From: Virgibacillus_F flavescens
Lineage (GTDB): Bacteria; Bacillota; Bacilli; Bacillales; Amphibacillaceae
Reading direction: 5' to 3'
NCBI RefSeq assembly: GCF_050574275.1
Contig: NZ_CP192260.1
Span: 1,364,001-1,428,000, forward strand
Length of the DNA stretch: 64,000 nucleotides
Of the stretch, positions 42,450 through 52,014 are shown in pieces. Positions within the stretch are counted from its first letter, which is position 1. Every line of letters begins with the position of its first letter. A program made the position numbers and the translations under genes. The notes beneath the pieces were generated by a model, which was not told the DNA's origin, did not search any database, and saw nothing but the letters and a program-made list of their open reading frames with translations.

Positions 42450-44822
42450 TAAGATGTTTTGTTCGAAGTTGCTGGCGGTTAGGGGGTGGCTGATGTAGTA
42501 GCCTTGGGCGAATTCGCAGTCTAGTTTGCTTACGAAATCGAGTTCTTGTTTGTTTTCGACGCCTTCTGCAACTACTTCCATGTGCAGGTTTTTTGCTATG
42601 GAAATTATGCTTTTTACGATTGCCAGGTTTTCGTGTTCTAGCTGGATATTTTTAATGAATGATTTGTCGATCTTTAAGCGGTCGACTGGATATTTGCGTA
42701 AATAGCTTAGCGATGAATAACCTTTTCCGAAATCGTCGATGGAAATACATATTCCATGCGAATGAAGTTCATTTAATTTTGATATAACGTTGTCTTCGCT
42801 TGTCATTTCAATGTTTTCTGTAATCTCAAGCTCTAAGAACGTTGGATCCAATCCGGTTTCATTCAAAATATCCAGGACTTTTTCGACGAAATTGTGTTCA
42901 GCAAATTGTCGGTAGGAAACGTTAACCGCAATGTTTAGCGGATCGTATCCATAAAGCTGCCATTCTCTAATTTGTCTGCAAGCCGTTCGTAAAACCCACT
43001 CACCGAGTGGCACAATCAAACCTGTTTCCTCTGCTAAAGGAATGAATTCTTCCGGCGTTACACTTCCGAGATCTTTATTCGTCCACCTGAGAAGCGCTTC
43101 TGCTCCAACTATTTTCTTTTTCTTTACATCTAATTGAGACTGGTAAAATAACTCAAACTCTTTATTCTGTTCCACAGCTTTCCGCAGCTCTTTTTCTAAA
43201 ACCATATTGCGGTAGAACGAATGATTCATTTCCGGTGTATATATCTGATAGCCATTTTTCCCACGTTCTTTTATATGGTGCATGGCAGAATCCGCGTTGG
43301 TAATTAGTGTATTCGGATCCGTAGAGTCCTTTGGATAGGTACTGATACCAATGCTGGTCGTAATGAATAAACTATTTCCGTCAACCGTAAACGCCTTTTT
43401 AAAGCAATCGATAACTTGTTTTGCAAATGCAATCGCTTGCTGGCTGTTCGTGTTAGAAAGAATAAAGGTGAATTCGTCGCCGCCAATCCGGAACAAGGAT
43501 GCATCAGGGAGATCGGTACATGACTTTAAGTGATTTGCAAATTGACGCAATAGCTCATCTCCACATTTATGTCCAAGCGTGTCATTGATATATTTAAATC
43601 GATCTAGATCCAGAAAAAGAATCGATAGGCATCCGTTTTTATGTTTTGCGATTTCCACTTTGCTGTATAGCTGTTCATTGAAATGTCTTCGATTCGACAA
43701 TCCAGTCAGTTCATCATGAAAGGCAAGCCAGGATATTTCTTCCTGCTGTTTCTTGATGCTTGTAATATCAGTTGACACACTTAACATGCTTTCCTCATTG
43801 TTCGAGTTGATTGGCACTTTTACTGTTTTCAGCCATTTTTTATTTCCTTCAAAATCAATTGCTCGTTCTTCAGGAATCTCGGTTAAATTATTCGGGTCGT
43901 CCAGTTTGGAAAAATGAATATTTCTCCCGGTATACGCTTGGAATTCGGCCTCAGACTTACCTAATATTTCGTTAATCGATAAGCCAAAGAAATTAGCAAA
44001 ACCGGTATTAACAAGCGTAAAGACTCCATTTGAGTTTAGTGAGTAAATAAGGTTAGGGTTTGCGTTGACAACGGTACTTAGAAATTGTTCTTTTTGTTCC
44101 AGCGTGATGTTCATTTTATTTATCGTGCTAGTGTGCATTCTGGTAACAAGTATTAAAATGGATATGGAGTAAATCATTACCGAAAAGCCGCTTGCAAATA
44201 ATTTAGATTCAGGAAACATATTCAGGAAACCGATAAAAAATCCTACAGTTGTTGTAATTAGAAAATAAAGTAAAAACGATCGGATGTCCGCTGATTGCAC
44301 TTTTGAAGATGCGATAAAACATACCACTATACAAAACAGACAGAGTAATAGATTAGCAGTGTAGATCCATGATAGATCTCCGTAAACAGGAAAAAGAAAA
44401 TTAGGGTATGAGTACGATCGAACCGTTATAAAATGATTAATTCCAAGCTTACTCCATCCAATAATATAGACAGCACTGCTGAACACGAGTAAAAGCAGAT
44501 TGGTTTTCTTATTAATTACGTACGACCACTTTGTTTTTTTACTGTCGGGAATCATTTCCTCCCAAATCACAAGGGCCACGTAAAATAAACTGGGTGTCAG
44601 CATAATTGTTCCGATACGGAAAAGTCTAAAGAGAATGTCTATTGTATCGGCCGACAGGTATTCACTGCCGTACAGTACAGCCACATCTAACTGCCATAAA
44701 CTTGCAAAAAGTAAAAAATAAAAGAGTGCATACGATAATTTTGTTTTATCAAGTATGGAGATAATGATAATACCTGTAATAAATGAAATTACAGCAAAAA
44801 GTATCATTAGTAAAAAGAACAT
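42441..44822 (-). CDS. 7TM-PAS-GGDEF-EAL cyclic-di-GMP enzyme
   Basis: 793-residue membrane protein. About seven hydrophobic segments in residues 1-235, a PAS domain (about 240-360), GGDEF domain with intact RIGGDEF (about 447), and EAL domain with GAEALLRW (about 574), LELEITE, DDFGKGYSSL and AEGVENK. Both catalytic motifs are complete, so it may synthesise or degrade c-di-GMP. AAAGGAGTGAGA precedes ATG and overlaps the stop of the ketoacyl synthase gene 15 bp upstream, so they form an operon. The last two codons and the stop are supplied by a GGGACA repeat unit. Confidence 0.9.
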   Translation of the reverse strand: MFFLLMILFAVISFITGIIIISILDKTKLSYALFYFLLFASLWQLDVAVLYGSEYLSADTIDILFRLFRIGTIMLTPSLFYVALVIWEEMIPDSKKTKWSYVINKKTNLLLLVFSSAVYIIGWSKLGINHFITVRSYSYPNFLFPVYGDLSWIYTANLLLCLFCIVVCFIASSKVQSADIRSFLLYFLITTTVGFFIGFLNMFPESKLFASGFSVMIYSISILILVTRMHTSTINKMNITLEQKEQFLSTVVNANPNLIYSLNSNGVFTLVNTGFANFFGLSINEILGKSEAEFQAYTGRNIHFSKLDDPNNLTEIPEERAIDFEGNKKWLKTVKVPINSNNEESMLSVSTDITSIKKQQEEISWLAFHDELTGLSNRRHFNEQLYSKVEIAKHKNGCLSILFLDLDRFKYINDTLGHKCGDELLRQFANHLKSCTDLPDASLFRIGGDEFTFILSNTNSQQAIAFAKQVIDCFKKAFTVDGNSLFITTSIGISTYPKDSTDPNTLITNADSAMHHIKERGKNGYQIYTPEMNHSFYRNMVLEKELRKAVEQNKEFELFYQSQLDVKKKKIVGAEALLRWTNKDLGSVTPEEFIPLAEETGLIVPLGEWVLRTACRQIREWQLYGYDPLNIAVNVSYRQFAEHNFVEKVLDILNETGLDPTFLELEITENIEMTSEDNVISKLNELHSHGICISIDDFGKGYSSLSYLRKYPVDRLKIDKSFIKNIQLEHENLAIVKSIISIAKNLHMEVVAEGVENKQELDFVSKLDCEFAQGYYISHPLTASNFEQNILGT

Positions 44823-44837
44823 GGATGTCTCACTCCT

Positions 44838-46016
44838 TTATTGTTTTGTAATGAATAGACAGGTATTGTTTCCGCCATTACCATGTGTCGTAATCGCAAC
44901 ACTTTCAACCGGACTATATTCTGTTTGAAAGACAATCGGCAGTTCTTCAAAGCCGTCTCCAGCAGTTTTTAGTGTAGGGGGAATGAATCCATATTCCATA
45001 GAAATTAAAGATGAAATAGCCTGCATTGCTCCAATCGAACCAAACGTATGGCCAATCGATCCTTTAATAGAAGTAATCGGTACCGATGATCCAAATAAGT
45101 GATTATGGACCTTGCGTTCAACTTCATCATTGTCTGCAATTCCAAGTGCCTGACTGTTTACATAGGTAGGTTTCTTATCACCTAATACATGCTTCATTGC
45201 AGCTATCATACTGTGTTCAGAACTACTGGATTGCAATAATGGAGCAGGTTTGTTATTTGCGAAACCATTATCAATATGTCCCTTTATTGGAACACCTCTA
45301 TTTGTTGCGTGACTTGCCCGTTCCAGTACTAAAATACCAGACCCTTCTGCCATTACGAAGCCTTTATGTTTTTTGGAAAAAGGTACGCCTGTTTCATGTA
45401 TTTTTTGTCCGGTTTCGATTAATCTTAACTTTGAGAAGCCGAATATACTCCATTGGCTGATAGCAGAGTCAGATCCTCCAACAATACAAACATCAGCTTG
45501 ACCGCTTTCCAGCAATAGTTTTCCGAGCAGAATAGCATCAGAGCTTGATGCACATCCAGTTGATAACGTGTAAGATGGTCCATTTGTACCTAAGTGATAA
45601 GCAATGGAAGACGAAAGTGTATGGCTGTCTGCTAAGGTAATTCCGTGTAAAGGGAACGTTTTATAGATATGTGATTGATCAGCGTAGTGTTCTATTTCAA
45701 GTAATCCGCCGACTGATGTTCCCATAATAACCGCGATCTTAGCGGGGTCAACACCCCTTAATTCCGCCATTTCCACCGCTTCATTAACCGCTGCTATCGC
45801 CATTCGGCTGACACGGGAATACCGTTTATAATTTTTGCCATTTATAGTCGTAAATGAATCTGCTATTCTGCCGCCGACTATACTTTTACCGTTTAGACCA
45901 TCTTCATGAATGATTTCAGAAGTGCATGTACCATTTTCGAGTACATGCTTGTAATCTATTGAATTAGAGACACCTGGAGCTTTTATTCCATAGCCAGTTA
46001 CCGCGATTTTATCCAC
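44838..46016 (-). CDS. Atypical beta-ketoacyl synthase (KAS II-like)
   Basis: 392-residue thiolase-fold condensing enzyme. The nucleophile Cys is present (STGCASSSDA, about residue 155), as are the Lys and second His (SIKGSIGHTFGS). The first catalytic His, normally in NAHGTST, is replaced: the stretch reads NSQALGI. The C-terminal GFGGTN loop reads GNGGNN. The protein is therefore a diverged KAS that may not perform normal decarboxylative condensation. No acyl carrier protein or other fatty-acid gene adjoins it; it shares an operon with a GGDEF-EAL protein. Not the housekeeping fabF, which pairs with fabH. Function unknown. Confidence 0.8.
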   Translation of the reverse strand: MDKIAVTGYGIKAPGVSNSIDYKHVLENGTCTSEIIHEDGLNGKSIVGGRIADSFTTINGKNYKRYSRVSRMAIAAVNEAVEMAELRGVDPAKIAVIMGTSVGGLLEIEHYADQSHIYKTFPLHGITLADSHTLSSSIAYHLGTNGPSYTLSTGCASSSDAILLGKLLLESGQADVCIVGGSDSAISQWSIFGFSKLRLIETGQKIHETGVPFSKKHKGFVMAEGSGILVLERASHATNRGVPIKGHIDNGFANNKPAPLLQSSSSEHSMIAAMKHVLGDKKPTYVNSQALGIADNDEVERKVHNHLFGSSVPITSIKGSIGHTFGSIGAMQAISSLISMEYGFIPPTLKTAGDGFEELPIVFQTEYSPVESVAITTHGNGGNNTCLFITKQ

Positions 46017-46107
46017 TTAATCAATCCTTCAACGAAAAATACTATATACTATATATTACCCGTAAGACTGAAGGAGTTGCAACATTTTTTACCATTTAAT
46101 GTCTGGT

Positions 46108-46116
46108 TTTGTCGAA
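46108..46116 (+). promoter_or_regulatory. Spo0A-like box upstream of the ketoacyl synthase operon
   Basis: TTTGTCGAA equals the 0A-box consensus TTTGTCRAA; about 90 bp upstream of the minus-strand operon start and about 110 bp before ung. A 9-bp match can be chance. Confidence 0.3.
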
Positions 46117-46227
46117 AAACTCTTAGTGGGAGTTGAAAGACTGTTGTCGGGCTTGTAGACTTTAATTTAAATGCCGGTATAAGTCAAAATTCGGCATTCG
46201 CTATAATAGATGAAAAGGATGATAGAA

Positions 46228-46893
46228 TTGCCGAATCAGATTTTAAAAAATGACTGGAAAGAATTGCTCGATCAAGAATTCACAAAACCTTATTATGTAA
46301 ATTTACGAGCATTCTTAAAAGAAGAATACAGCAATTATACAATTTACCCGCAAATGGATGATATTTTCAACGCGCTTCATTATACGCCTTTTCAACAGGT
46401 GAAGGTCGTTATCCTTGGTCAGGACCCCTACCATGGACCGAATCAGGCGCACGGTCTGAGCTTTTCGGTGAAACCAGGGGTAACTGTGCCGCCGTCGCTC
46501 AAAAATATTTTCAAAGAAATGCACGCGGATATTGGAGCGGACATCCCTGATGATGGCTATTTGGTAGACTGGGCAAAGCAAGGTGTTCTGCTGCTCAACA
46601 CCGTGCTGACTGTGCGGGACGGGCAAGCGCAATCCCACCGGAAGCAAGGCTGGGAGACGTTTACTGATCGGGTGATTACGTTATTAAACGAGAAAGAGAC
46701 GCCGGTTGTGTATATCCTATGGGGACGTTCGGCGCAGGCTAAACAAGCGCTGATCGATACAACTAAACATTATGTGATTGAGGGGCCGCATCCAAGTCCG
46801 TTATCTGCTTATCGCGGATTCTTCGGCAGCAAACCATTCTCCCAAACCAACCAGCTCCTGAAAAACAGTGGACAAGCTGAGATTCGGTGGTAG
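46228..46893 (+). CDS. ung: Uracil-DNA glycosylase
   Basis: 221-residue repair enzyme that removes uracil from DNA. Motifs: water-activating Asp in GQDPYHG (about residue 64), SLKNIFKEM, LLLNTVLTV, and HPSPLSAYRGFFGS (about 187) with the catalytic His. Start set at TTG 46228: it has AAAAGGATG upstream, and the protein then begins PNQILKNDW, in register with B. subtilis Ung (KQLLQDSW). The ATG at 46210 has no ribosome site and lies 2 bp after a TATAAT. The stop TAG runs into a GGGACA repeat pair. Confidence 0.95.
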   Translation: MPNQILKNDWKELLDQEFTKPYYVNLRAFLKEEYSNYTIYPQMDDIFNALHYTPFQQVKVVILGQDPYHGPNQAHGLSFSVKPGVTVPPSLKNIFKEMHADIGADIPDDGYLVDWAKQGVLLLNTVLTVRDGQAQSHRKQGWETFTDRVITLLNEKETPVVYILWGRSAQAKQALIDTTKHYVIEGPHPSPLSAYRGFFGSKPFSQTNQLLKNSGQAEIRW

Positions 46894-46955
46894 GGACACG
46901 GGGACGGTTCTTTTGTCCCGCTTTGGCGGGACAAAAGAACCGTCCCCTCTGTCCC
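46893..46955. repeat. GGGACA repeat pair (F-R)
   Basis: F unit 46893-46919 and R unit 46928-46955. The first G is the last base of the ung stop codon. The loop is identical to that of the pair at 51948. Confidence 0.9.
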
Positions 46956-46971
46956 TTTTAGAAAGATTGTA

Positions 46972-46989
46972 AATTAAATTAATTAAATA
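46972..46989 (+). promoter_or_regulatory. AT-rich palindromic motif shared with the gal operon
   Basis: AATTAAATTAATTAAATA, identical over 18 bp to 58306-58323 upstream of galK. Candidate operator for the ROK regulator encoded between the two operons. Confidence 0.5.
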
Positions 46990-47014
46990 GGTGTTAAAGT
47001 TGACAGATTTATAT

Positions 47015-47040
47015 TATACTAGTGGTGAAAGCGCTTTAAA
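47015..47040 (+). promoter_or_regulatory. -10 box and cre site of the sugar ABC operon
   Basis: TATACT (47015-47020) as -10, then GTGAAAGCGCTTTAAA (47025-47040), a near-consensus CcpA cre over the transcription start. Repression by glucose expected. Confidence 0.65.
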
Positions 47041-47076
47041 TCATATTTTATAAACTAATACAATAGGGGTGTAGTG

Positions 47077-48342
47077 ATGAAAAATTCGAAAAAATGGTTC
47101 GTGTTATTTCTAGTTTCAGCAATGGTATTATTACTTGCAGCTTGTAGTGGGGGAGAAGGGGAAGGCGAAGAAACTTCGTCAGGCGACAGTAAAACAATTT
47201 CTTTCTGGGCACCATTCTCTGGACCTGATGGACCAAAAATGAAGCAGATTGTTGACGAGTATAACGAGTCACAAGATGAATATACAGTAGATTTCCAGAT
47301 TGTACCGCAGACAGAATACTATAAAACTGTCGATCTTGCTATTAATGGCGGGAAAACGATGCCAGACGTTATGATTATGCATGGTGACCAAATTTTTACA
47401 TACTCTGAAAAGGGTGTTCTGAAGAAATTGAATGATATTGTGGGCGATGAAATTTCGAAAGAACAGTACCATGAAAAAGGTATTGAAGGCGCAACAGTGG
47501 ACGGTGAACTTTACGGGTTCCCTTTGGATATTCACCCGTTAATGCTTTATTGGAATAAAGATATGTTCAAAGCTGCTGGTCTTGATCCGAATCAGCCACC
47601 AACTACTAGAGATGAATTTATTGAGTACGCACAAAAATTAACTGATAAAGATAAAAATCAGTGGGGCTATGTTGTTCCAACTTTATGGCCGCAACAATTT
47701 ATTTTTCCAACAATCGTTGCTCAAAACGGTGGAGAACTGTATAAGGACGGAAAAGTAAACTTTACGGCTGAACCAGTTGCAGAAGCTCTTCAATTTGAAA
47801 GAGATTTAATTAAGAAGTACAATGTTTCTCCTGAGAACGTGCAACAGGACGGAGAAGTTACGTTATTTTTACAAGGGAAAAATGCGATGCAGTTAAATGG
47901 TCCGTGGATGCTTAAGCAATGGCAGGATGCAGGAATTAACTTTGGTGTTGCCCCTGTACCGCAGCTTGGAACAGAGCAGCAGGCAGTATTCGCAAACTCG
48001 CATAATTTCGTTATTCCAGAGAAAACAAAAGAGGGTAAGGTCGCTGGAATTACTGATTTCATTAAATATGTAGGAGACAACGGAATGGCATGGGCAGAGT
48101 CCGGTCAGGCGCCAGCGTCTAAAGCAGTTTTTGAAAGCAAAGAATTCCAGGAAGTAAATAAACAATCTCCACAAGTAGCGAAGCAGTTTGATAGTGTTGT
48201 ATTTTCACCAGACGTTGAAAATTGGGGACTTGCAACAGACCCACTTATGGAAGCAATAAATCTAGCATTACTTGGTGAAAAAGAACCTAAAGCGGCACTC
48301 GAAGAAGCGCAAGAGAAAGCCGAAAAAGCATTGAAGGAATAA
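47077..48342 (+). CDS. Sugar ABC transporter substrate-binding lipoprotein
   Basis: 421-residue family 1 solute-binding protein. Signal peptide with lipobox LLAAC (Cys about residue 23) and a Gly/Glu/Ser linker, followed by SFWAPFSGPDGPKMKQIVDEYN, a GGKTMPDVMIMHGDQ block and LQGKNAMQLNGPWML, as in oligosaccharide binders. ATG 47077 has AGGGGTG five bases upstream. Heads an operon with two permeases and a GH2 glycosidase; the ATPase is not encoded here, so a shared MsmX-type ATPase is expected. Ligand probably a galactoside or other beta-linked oligosaccharide. Confidence 0.9.
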   Translation: MKNSKKWFVLFLVSAMVLLLAACSGGEGEGEETSSGDSKTISFWAPFSGPDGPKMKQIVDEYNESQDEYTVDFQIVPQTEYYKTVDLAINGGKTMPDVMIMHGDQIFTYSEKGVLKKLNDIVGDEISKEQYHEKGIEGATVDGELYGFPLDIHPLMLYWNKDMFKAAGLDPNQPPTTRDEFIEYAQKLTDKDKNQWGYVVPTLWPQQFIFPTIVAQNGGELYKDGKVNFTAEPVAEALQFERDLIKKYNVSPENVQQDGEVTLFLQGKNAMQLNGPWMLKQWQDAGINFGVAPVPQLGTEQQAVFANSHNFVIPEKTKEGKVAGITDFIKYVGDNGMAWAESGQAPASKAVFESKEFQEVNKQSPQVAKQFDSVVFSPDVENWGLATDPLMEAINLALLGEKEPKAALEEAQEKAEKALKE

Positions 48343-48435
48343 TAGGCAGTAAATAAGATAAGCAGATCCTGGCATCTGCTTATCTTATTGCTCCTTACAT
48401 ATGTAAAAATAATAAGGGAAATGAGGTGAAGCAGC

Positions 48436-49341
48436 TTGAAGTCTCAAAACACAAAATCTAAAATTACATCGTTTTTATTTGTTGTTCCATACTTAATCAT
48501 GTTTGTGTCCTTTTTACTTATACCACTCATTTATGGAATCTATATTAGTTTTCATGACTATAACCTGCTTTCCAGCGAGCACCCATTTCTGGGATTCGCA
48601 AACTATATAAATATTTTTAATCCTGATTCTGCTTTGAACACGTTATTCTTCGAAGGGCTATGGAAAACCTTCCAATTCGTGATTTATTCGGTACCTCTAC
48701 TGGTTATTGTCGGACTCGGACTTGCCTTGTTATTAAATGGGTTACCACGCAAAATCAGAGGGATTTTCAGAACGATTTATTTTATGCCGTATGCCATTTC
48801 GGTTTCGGTAATATCAATTATTTTTCTATGGATTTTAGATACGAACTCTGGACTGTTAAATAATTATCTGATGAAGCTTGGATTCGATCCGATTCCATGG
48901 TTGACGGAGCTTCCGTATGCATGGATCTCAATTGTAGGTGCAACCGTATGGTGGACAATCGGTTTCAATATGATCATTTTTATCAATGCATTAAATGAAG
49001 TACCAGAGGAATTGTATGAATCAGCTTCAATTGATGGGGCAGGGTCGTGGAGAAAGTTCATAAGTATTACGTTACCGACCATTCGTCCAATTATGTTATT
49101 CGTTGTTGTTATTTCAACGATTGCCTCCTTTAATGTATATGGGCAGCCATATCTGATGACCAGAGGCGGCCCAGGTGATTCTACCGAAGTATTACTGATG
49201 GGAATTGTTGATCAAGCCTTTAACCAACGGGAGATTGGCTCGGCTTCAGCCATGGCAATATTAATGGCATTAATTATGATTATTGTTTCCATTGTTCAGT
49301 TCAAAGTTTCAAGTCCGCGTAAAGAAGGAGGGAAAAGATAA
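48436..49341 (+). CDS. Sugar ABC permease (MalF-like)
   Basis: 301-residue membrane permease with six hydrophobic segments, N-terminal FLFVVPYLIMFVSFLLIPLI and the EAA loop ELYESASIDGAGSWRKFISITLP. TTG start with GAGGTGAAG upstream. Its stop overlaps the next permease start (TAATG). Partner of the binding protein upstream. Confidence 0.9.
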   Translation: MKSQNTKSKITSFLFVVPYLIMFVSFLLIPLIYGIYISFHDYNLLSSEHPFLGFANYINIFNPDSALNTLFFEGLWKTFQFVIYSVPLLVIVGLGLALLLNGLPRKIRGIFRTIYFMPYAISVSVISIIFLWILDTNSGLLNNYLMKLGFDPIPWLTELPYAWISIVGATVWWTIGFNMIIFINALNEVPEELYESASIDGAGSWRKFISITLPTIRPIMLFVVVISTIASFNVYGQPYLMTRGGPGDSTEVLLMGIVDQAFNQREIGSASAMAILMALIMIIVSIVQFKVSSPRKEGGKR

Positions 49342-50174
49342 TGAAGAATAGAAAGAAAAGTGCTTTTCTCATTATATTAGCTATCATTGTGGCAATTATT
49401 TTCCTGGTTCCGATTGCTTGGATGATCTCGACTTCGTTTAAAAATGATTATGAAGCAATCGCTGGTGGATTGAAATGGATACCGGACGATATTACGTTTG
49501 AAAATTATACGTATACATTGATGTCACAAGGTGTTAACGTTCCTATTTTCAAGTGGATGTTTAATTCAATATTTGTGGGAATTGCCGGTACGAGTATTAT
49601 CGTGGCGGTAGATGCGATGGCAGCATATGCACTAGCAAGGCTTGATGTTCCATTTAAAAAAGTGCTGCTTCCATTGTTTATCAGTACGCTGATGATTCCA
49701 TTTGTTATTACTTTCCTGCCGCTGTATATGCAGTTTAGTAATCTTGGATGGCTGGATACATATGCAGCATTGATTTTTCCATATACTGCAAATGCGTTTG
49801 GTGTATTCCTGCTCTATCAGTTCTTTAAAGGATTTCCGCTTGAACTTGAAGAGGCAGCACGCTTGGACGGTGCAAATAAGTGGCAGATCTTCATTCGCGT
49901 TGTTCTGCCTTCAGCACGACCAATTCTGTGGACGCTCGCTATTTTCTCATTCATGCAGATCTACAATGACTTCTTGTGGCCGCTCGTAGCTACGTCTTCG
50001 CCTGAGATGAGGACGATCACAACTGGTATTGCTGTCATGCAGCAGGGCAGCTTTGTTTCTTCTTATGGAAAGTTAATGGCGCTGACGACGATTGCAACCG
50101 TGCCGATCCTGATTATTTTCTTAATTGGGCAGAAGCAATTAATTAAAGGTATTACACAAACTGGTATTAAATAA
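49341..50174 (+). CDS. Sugar ABC permease (MalG-like)
   Basis: 277-residue permease with six hydrophobic segments and the EAA loop ELEEAARLDGANKWQIFIRVVLP; C-terminal LIGQKQLIKGITQTGIK is typical. Overlaps the preceding permease gene by 1 nt and is followed by the GH2 gene after 19 bp. Confidence 0.9.
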   Translation: MKNRKKSAFLIILAIIVAIIFLVPIAWMISTSFKNDYEAIAGGLKWIPDDITFENYTYTLMSQGVNVPIFKWMFNSIFVGIAGTSIIVAVDAMAAYALARLDVPFKKVLLPLFISTLMIPFVITFLPLYMQFSNLGWLDTYAALIFPYTANAFGVFLLYQFFKGFPLELEEAARLDGANKWQIFIRVVLPSARPILWTLAIFSFMQIYNDFLWPLVATSSPEMRTITTGIAVMQQGSFVSSYGKLMALTTIATVPILIIFLIGQKQLIKGITQTGIK

Positions 50175-50193
50175 AATAACGGGGGATTAACGC

Positions 50194-51948
50194 ATGGCAA
50201 ATTTAGATACGGAATATCCAAGACCGCAATTTCGCCGCGACAAGTGGATTAACTTAAATGGGACGTGGGATTTTGCGTTTGATGATGAAGAAGTGGGATT
50301 GACAGAAAAATGGTATCAGTCCTTTCCAGAACAAACTGAAATAAAGGTTCCATTTGCGTATCAAACAGAAAACAGCGGGATTGGTGATACTACATTTCAT
50401 GATGTTGTATGGTACCATAAACAATTTTCTGTTCCAGAAGAATGGAATGATAAAGAAATCTTATTAAACTTCGGAGCGGTGGATTACCGTGCATGGGTTT
50501 ATGTGAATGGAGAGCTTGTCCGGTTTCATGAAGGCGGTAATACGCCGTTTACTGTTGCAATTACGAGTGTATTAAAAGATGCTGCTAATAGTATCGTAGT
50601 CAGAGTGGAAGACCCGTCGGAAGATGTGACCATTCCACGTGGCAAGCAATACTGGCATGAAAAATCGGAGTCGATTTTTTATACACGGACCACGGGCATT
50701 TGGCAGACTGTTTGGCTGGAAGCGGTTGAAGCGAAGCGGATTGATTTCATTCGCTGGACACCACAAATTGACCGTGGCGATATTGACTTAGAGGCAGAAT
50801 TCAAAGGTAAACTAACGGAAGGCATGGCGCTGAAAGTGGTTATATCGTTTAAAGGTCAGGAAGTTGCAGCTGAGACCGTTCAACTATATGATGCCTACGT
50901 GAAACGAAGCATTAATCTGCGTAACCGTTACACCGATCGAAGCAATATACATGGTGATGGCTGGTACTGGTCTCCAGAATGTCCTAATTTATTTGATGTG
51001 AAACTGGAATTGATTGAGGATGAAAAAAATCTTGATACGGTTCACAGCTATTTTGGAATGCGGAAAGTTTCCATCGAAAATGGGCGGTTTAAGTTAAATA
51101 ATAAAGATTATTATCAAAAACTCGTGCTTGATCAGGGTTATTTTCCAGGTGGATTGTTAACGGCCAATTCAGATGATGATTTAAAAAAGGATATTGAGCT
51201 GTCGAAAGCAATGGGGTTTAATGGTGCGAGAAAACACCAAAAGATAGAGGATCCCCGCTACTTGTACTGGGCAGATACATTAGGATTTCTTGTTTGGGGA
51301 GAAATGGCGAACTGCTCTGAATATAGTGAAGCAGCCGCTCGTCGCATGAGTGCGGAATGGATTGAAGCGGTAAATCGTGATTATAATCATCCAAGCATCG
51401 TTGCATGGGTTCCGCTGAATGAAAGCTGGGGGATCTCCCGGGTTGCGCATGAAAAACAGCAGCAGGACCACTCGCTTGCGATGTATTACCTGACCAAGTC
51501 GATCGATACAACGCGTCCGGTGTTATCAAATGAAGGATGGGAGCATACCATTTCAGACATTTGTGGGATACACAACTATCGAACGCCTGAAGAAATGCAA
51601 GAGATGTACAAAACGGTTGAAACAGCAATTGAAAGCACGCCAGCCAATCGTCCGATTTATGCGCATGGCTTCAGCCACCGCGGCGAGCCAATAATGATAA
51701 CCGAATATGGTGGAATCGCCTATAAAGCCGATCAGTCAGCGGGGTGGGGTTACTCGGCTGTGACTTCAAGCGAAGATTTGTTAACAGCATATGCCAACAA
51801 CACCAATGCACTGCTGCGTTCGAGTGTGATTCAAGGTTTCTGTTATACACAGCTGACCGACGTCGAACAGGAAATCAACGGTTTGTTAACGTATAACCGC
51901 GAACCAAAATGTGACCTAAACGAAATACGTAAAATAAACGAAGGCTAG
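50194..51948 (+). CDS. Glycoside hydrolase family 2 enzyme (beta-galactosidase/glucuronidase type)
   Basis: 584-residue cytosolic glycosidase. The sugar-binding jelly-roll domain comes first (NLNGTWDFAFDD, WYHKQFSVPEEW), then an immunoglobulin-like domain and a TIM barrel. Catalytic acid is Glu of LNESWG (about residue 409), nucleophile Glu of ITEYGG (about 502). Shorter than LacZ, and like several uncharacterised GH2 enzymes of Bacillaceae. No signal peptide, so it hydrolyses imported oligosaccharide. With the Leloir genes 2 kb away, a beta-galactoside is the best guess. Its stop TAG runs into a repeat pair. Confidence 0.85.
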   Translation: MANLDTEYPRPQFRRDKWINLNGTWDFAFDDEEVGLTEKWYQSFPEQTEIKVPFAYQTENSGIGDTTFHDVVWYHKQFSVPEEWNDKEILLNFGAVDYRAWVYVNGELVRFHEGGNTPFTVAITSVLKDAANSIVVRVEDPSEDVTIPRGKQYWHEKSESIFYTRTTGIWQTVWLEAVEAKRIDFIRWTPQIDRGDIDLEAEFKGKLTEGMALKVVISFKGQEVAAETVQLYDAYVKRSINLRNRYTDRSNIHGDGWYWSPECPNLFDVKLELIEDEKNLDTVHSYFGMRKVSIENGRFKLNNKDYYQKLVLDQGYFPGGLLTANSDDDLKKDIELSKAMGFNGARKHQKIEDPRYLYWADTLGFLVWGEMANCSEYSEAAARRMSAEWIEAVNRDYNHPSIVAWVPLNESWGISRVAHEKQQQDHSLAMYYLTKSIDTTRPVLSNEGWEHTISDICGIHNYRTPEEMQEMYKTVETAIESTPANRPIYAHGFSHRGEPIMITEYGGIAYKADQSAGWGYSAVTSSEDLLTAYANNTNALLRSSVIQGFCYTQLTDVEQEINGLLTYNREPKCDLNEIRKINEG

Positions 51949-52009
51949 GGACACGGGGACGGTTCTTTTGTCCCGCTTTGGCGGGACAAGAGAACCGTCC
52001 CTCTGTCCC
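51948..52009. repeat. GGGACA repeat pair (F-R)
   Basis: F unit 51948-51974 and R unit 51983-52009; the first G is the last base of the GH2 stop codon. Confidence 0.9.
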
Positions 52010-52014
52010 TCGTG

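Noticed and set aside
46170..46198. Inverted repeat AATGCCG / CGGCATT before ung as operator or riboswitch
   Set aside because: Only 7 bp of stem with a 15-nt loop; too weak to support as a feature.
46210..46227. ATG 46210 as ung start
   Set aside because: No ribosome site, follows TATAAT by 2 bp, and makes the protein longer than homologues.
47000..47005. TTGACA as the -35 of the sugar ABC operon
   Set aside because: Only 9 bp separate it from TATACT; no -10 is found at 17 bp. The -10 was kept with a weak -35 at 46992.
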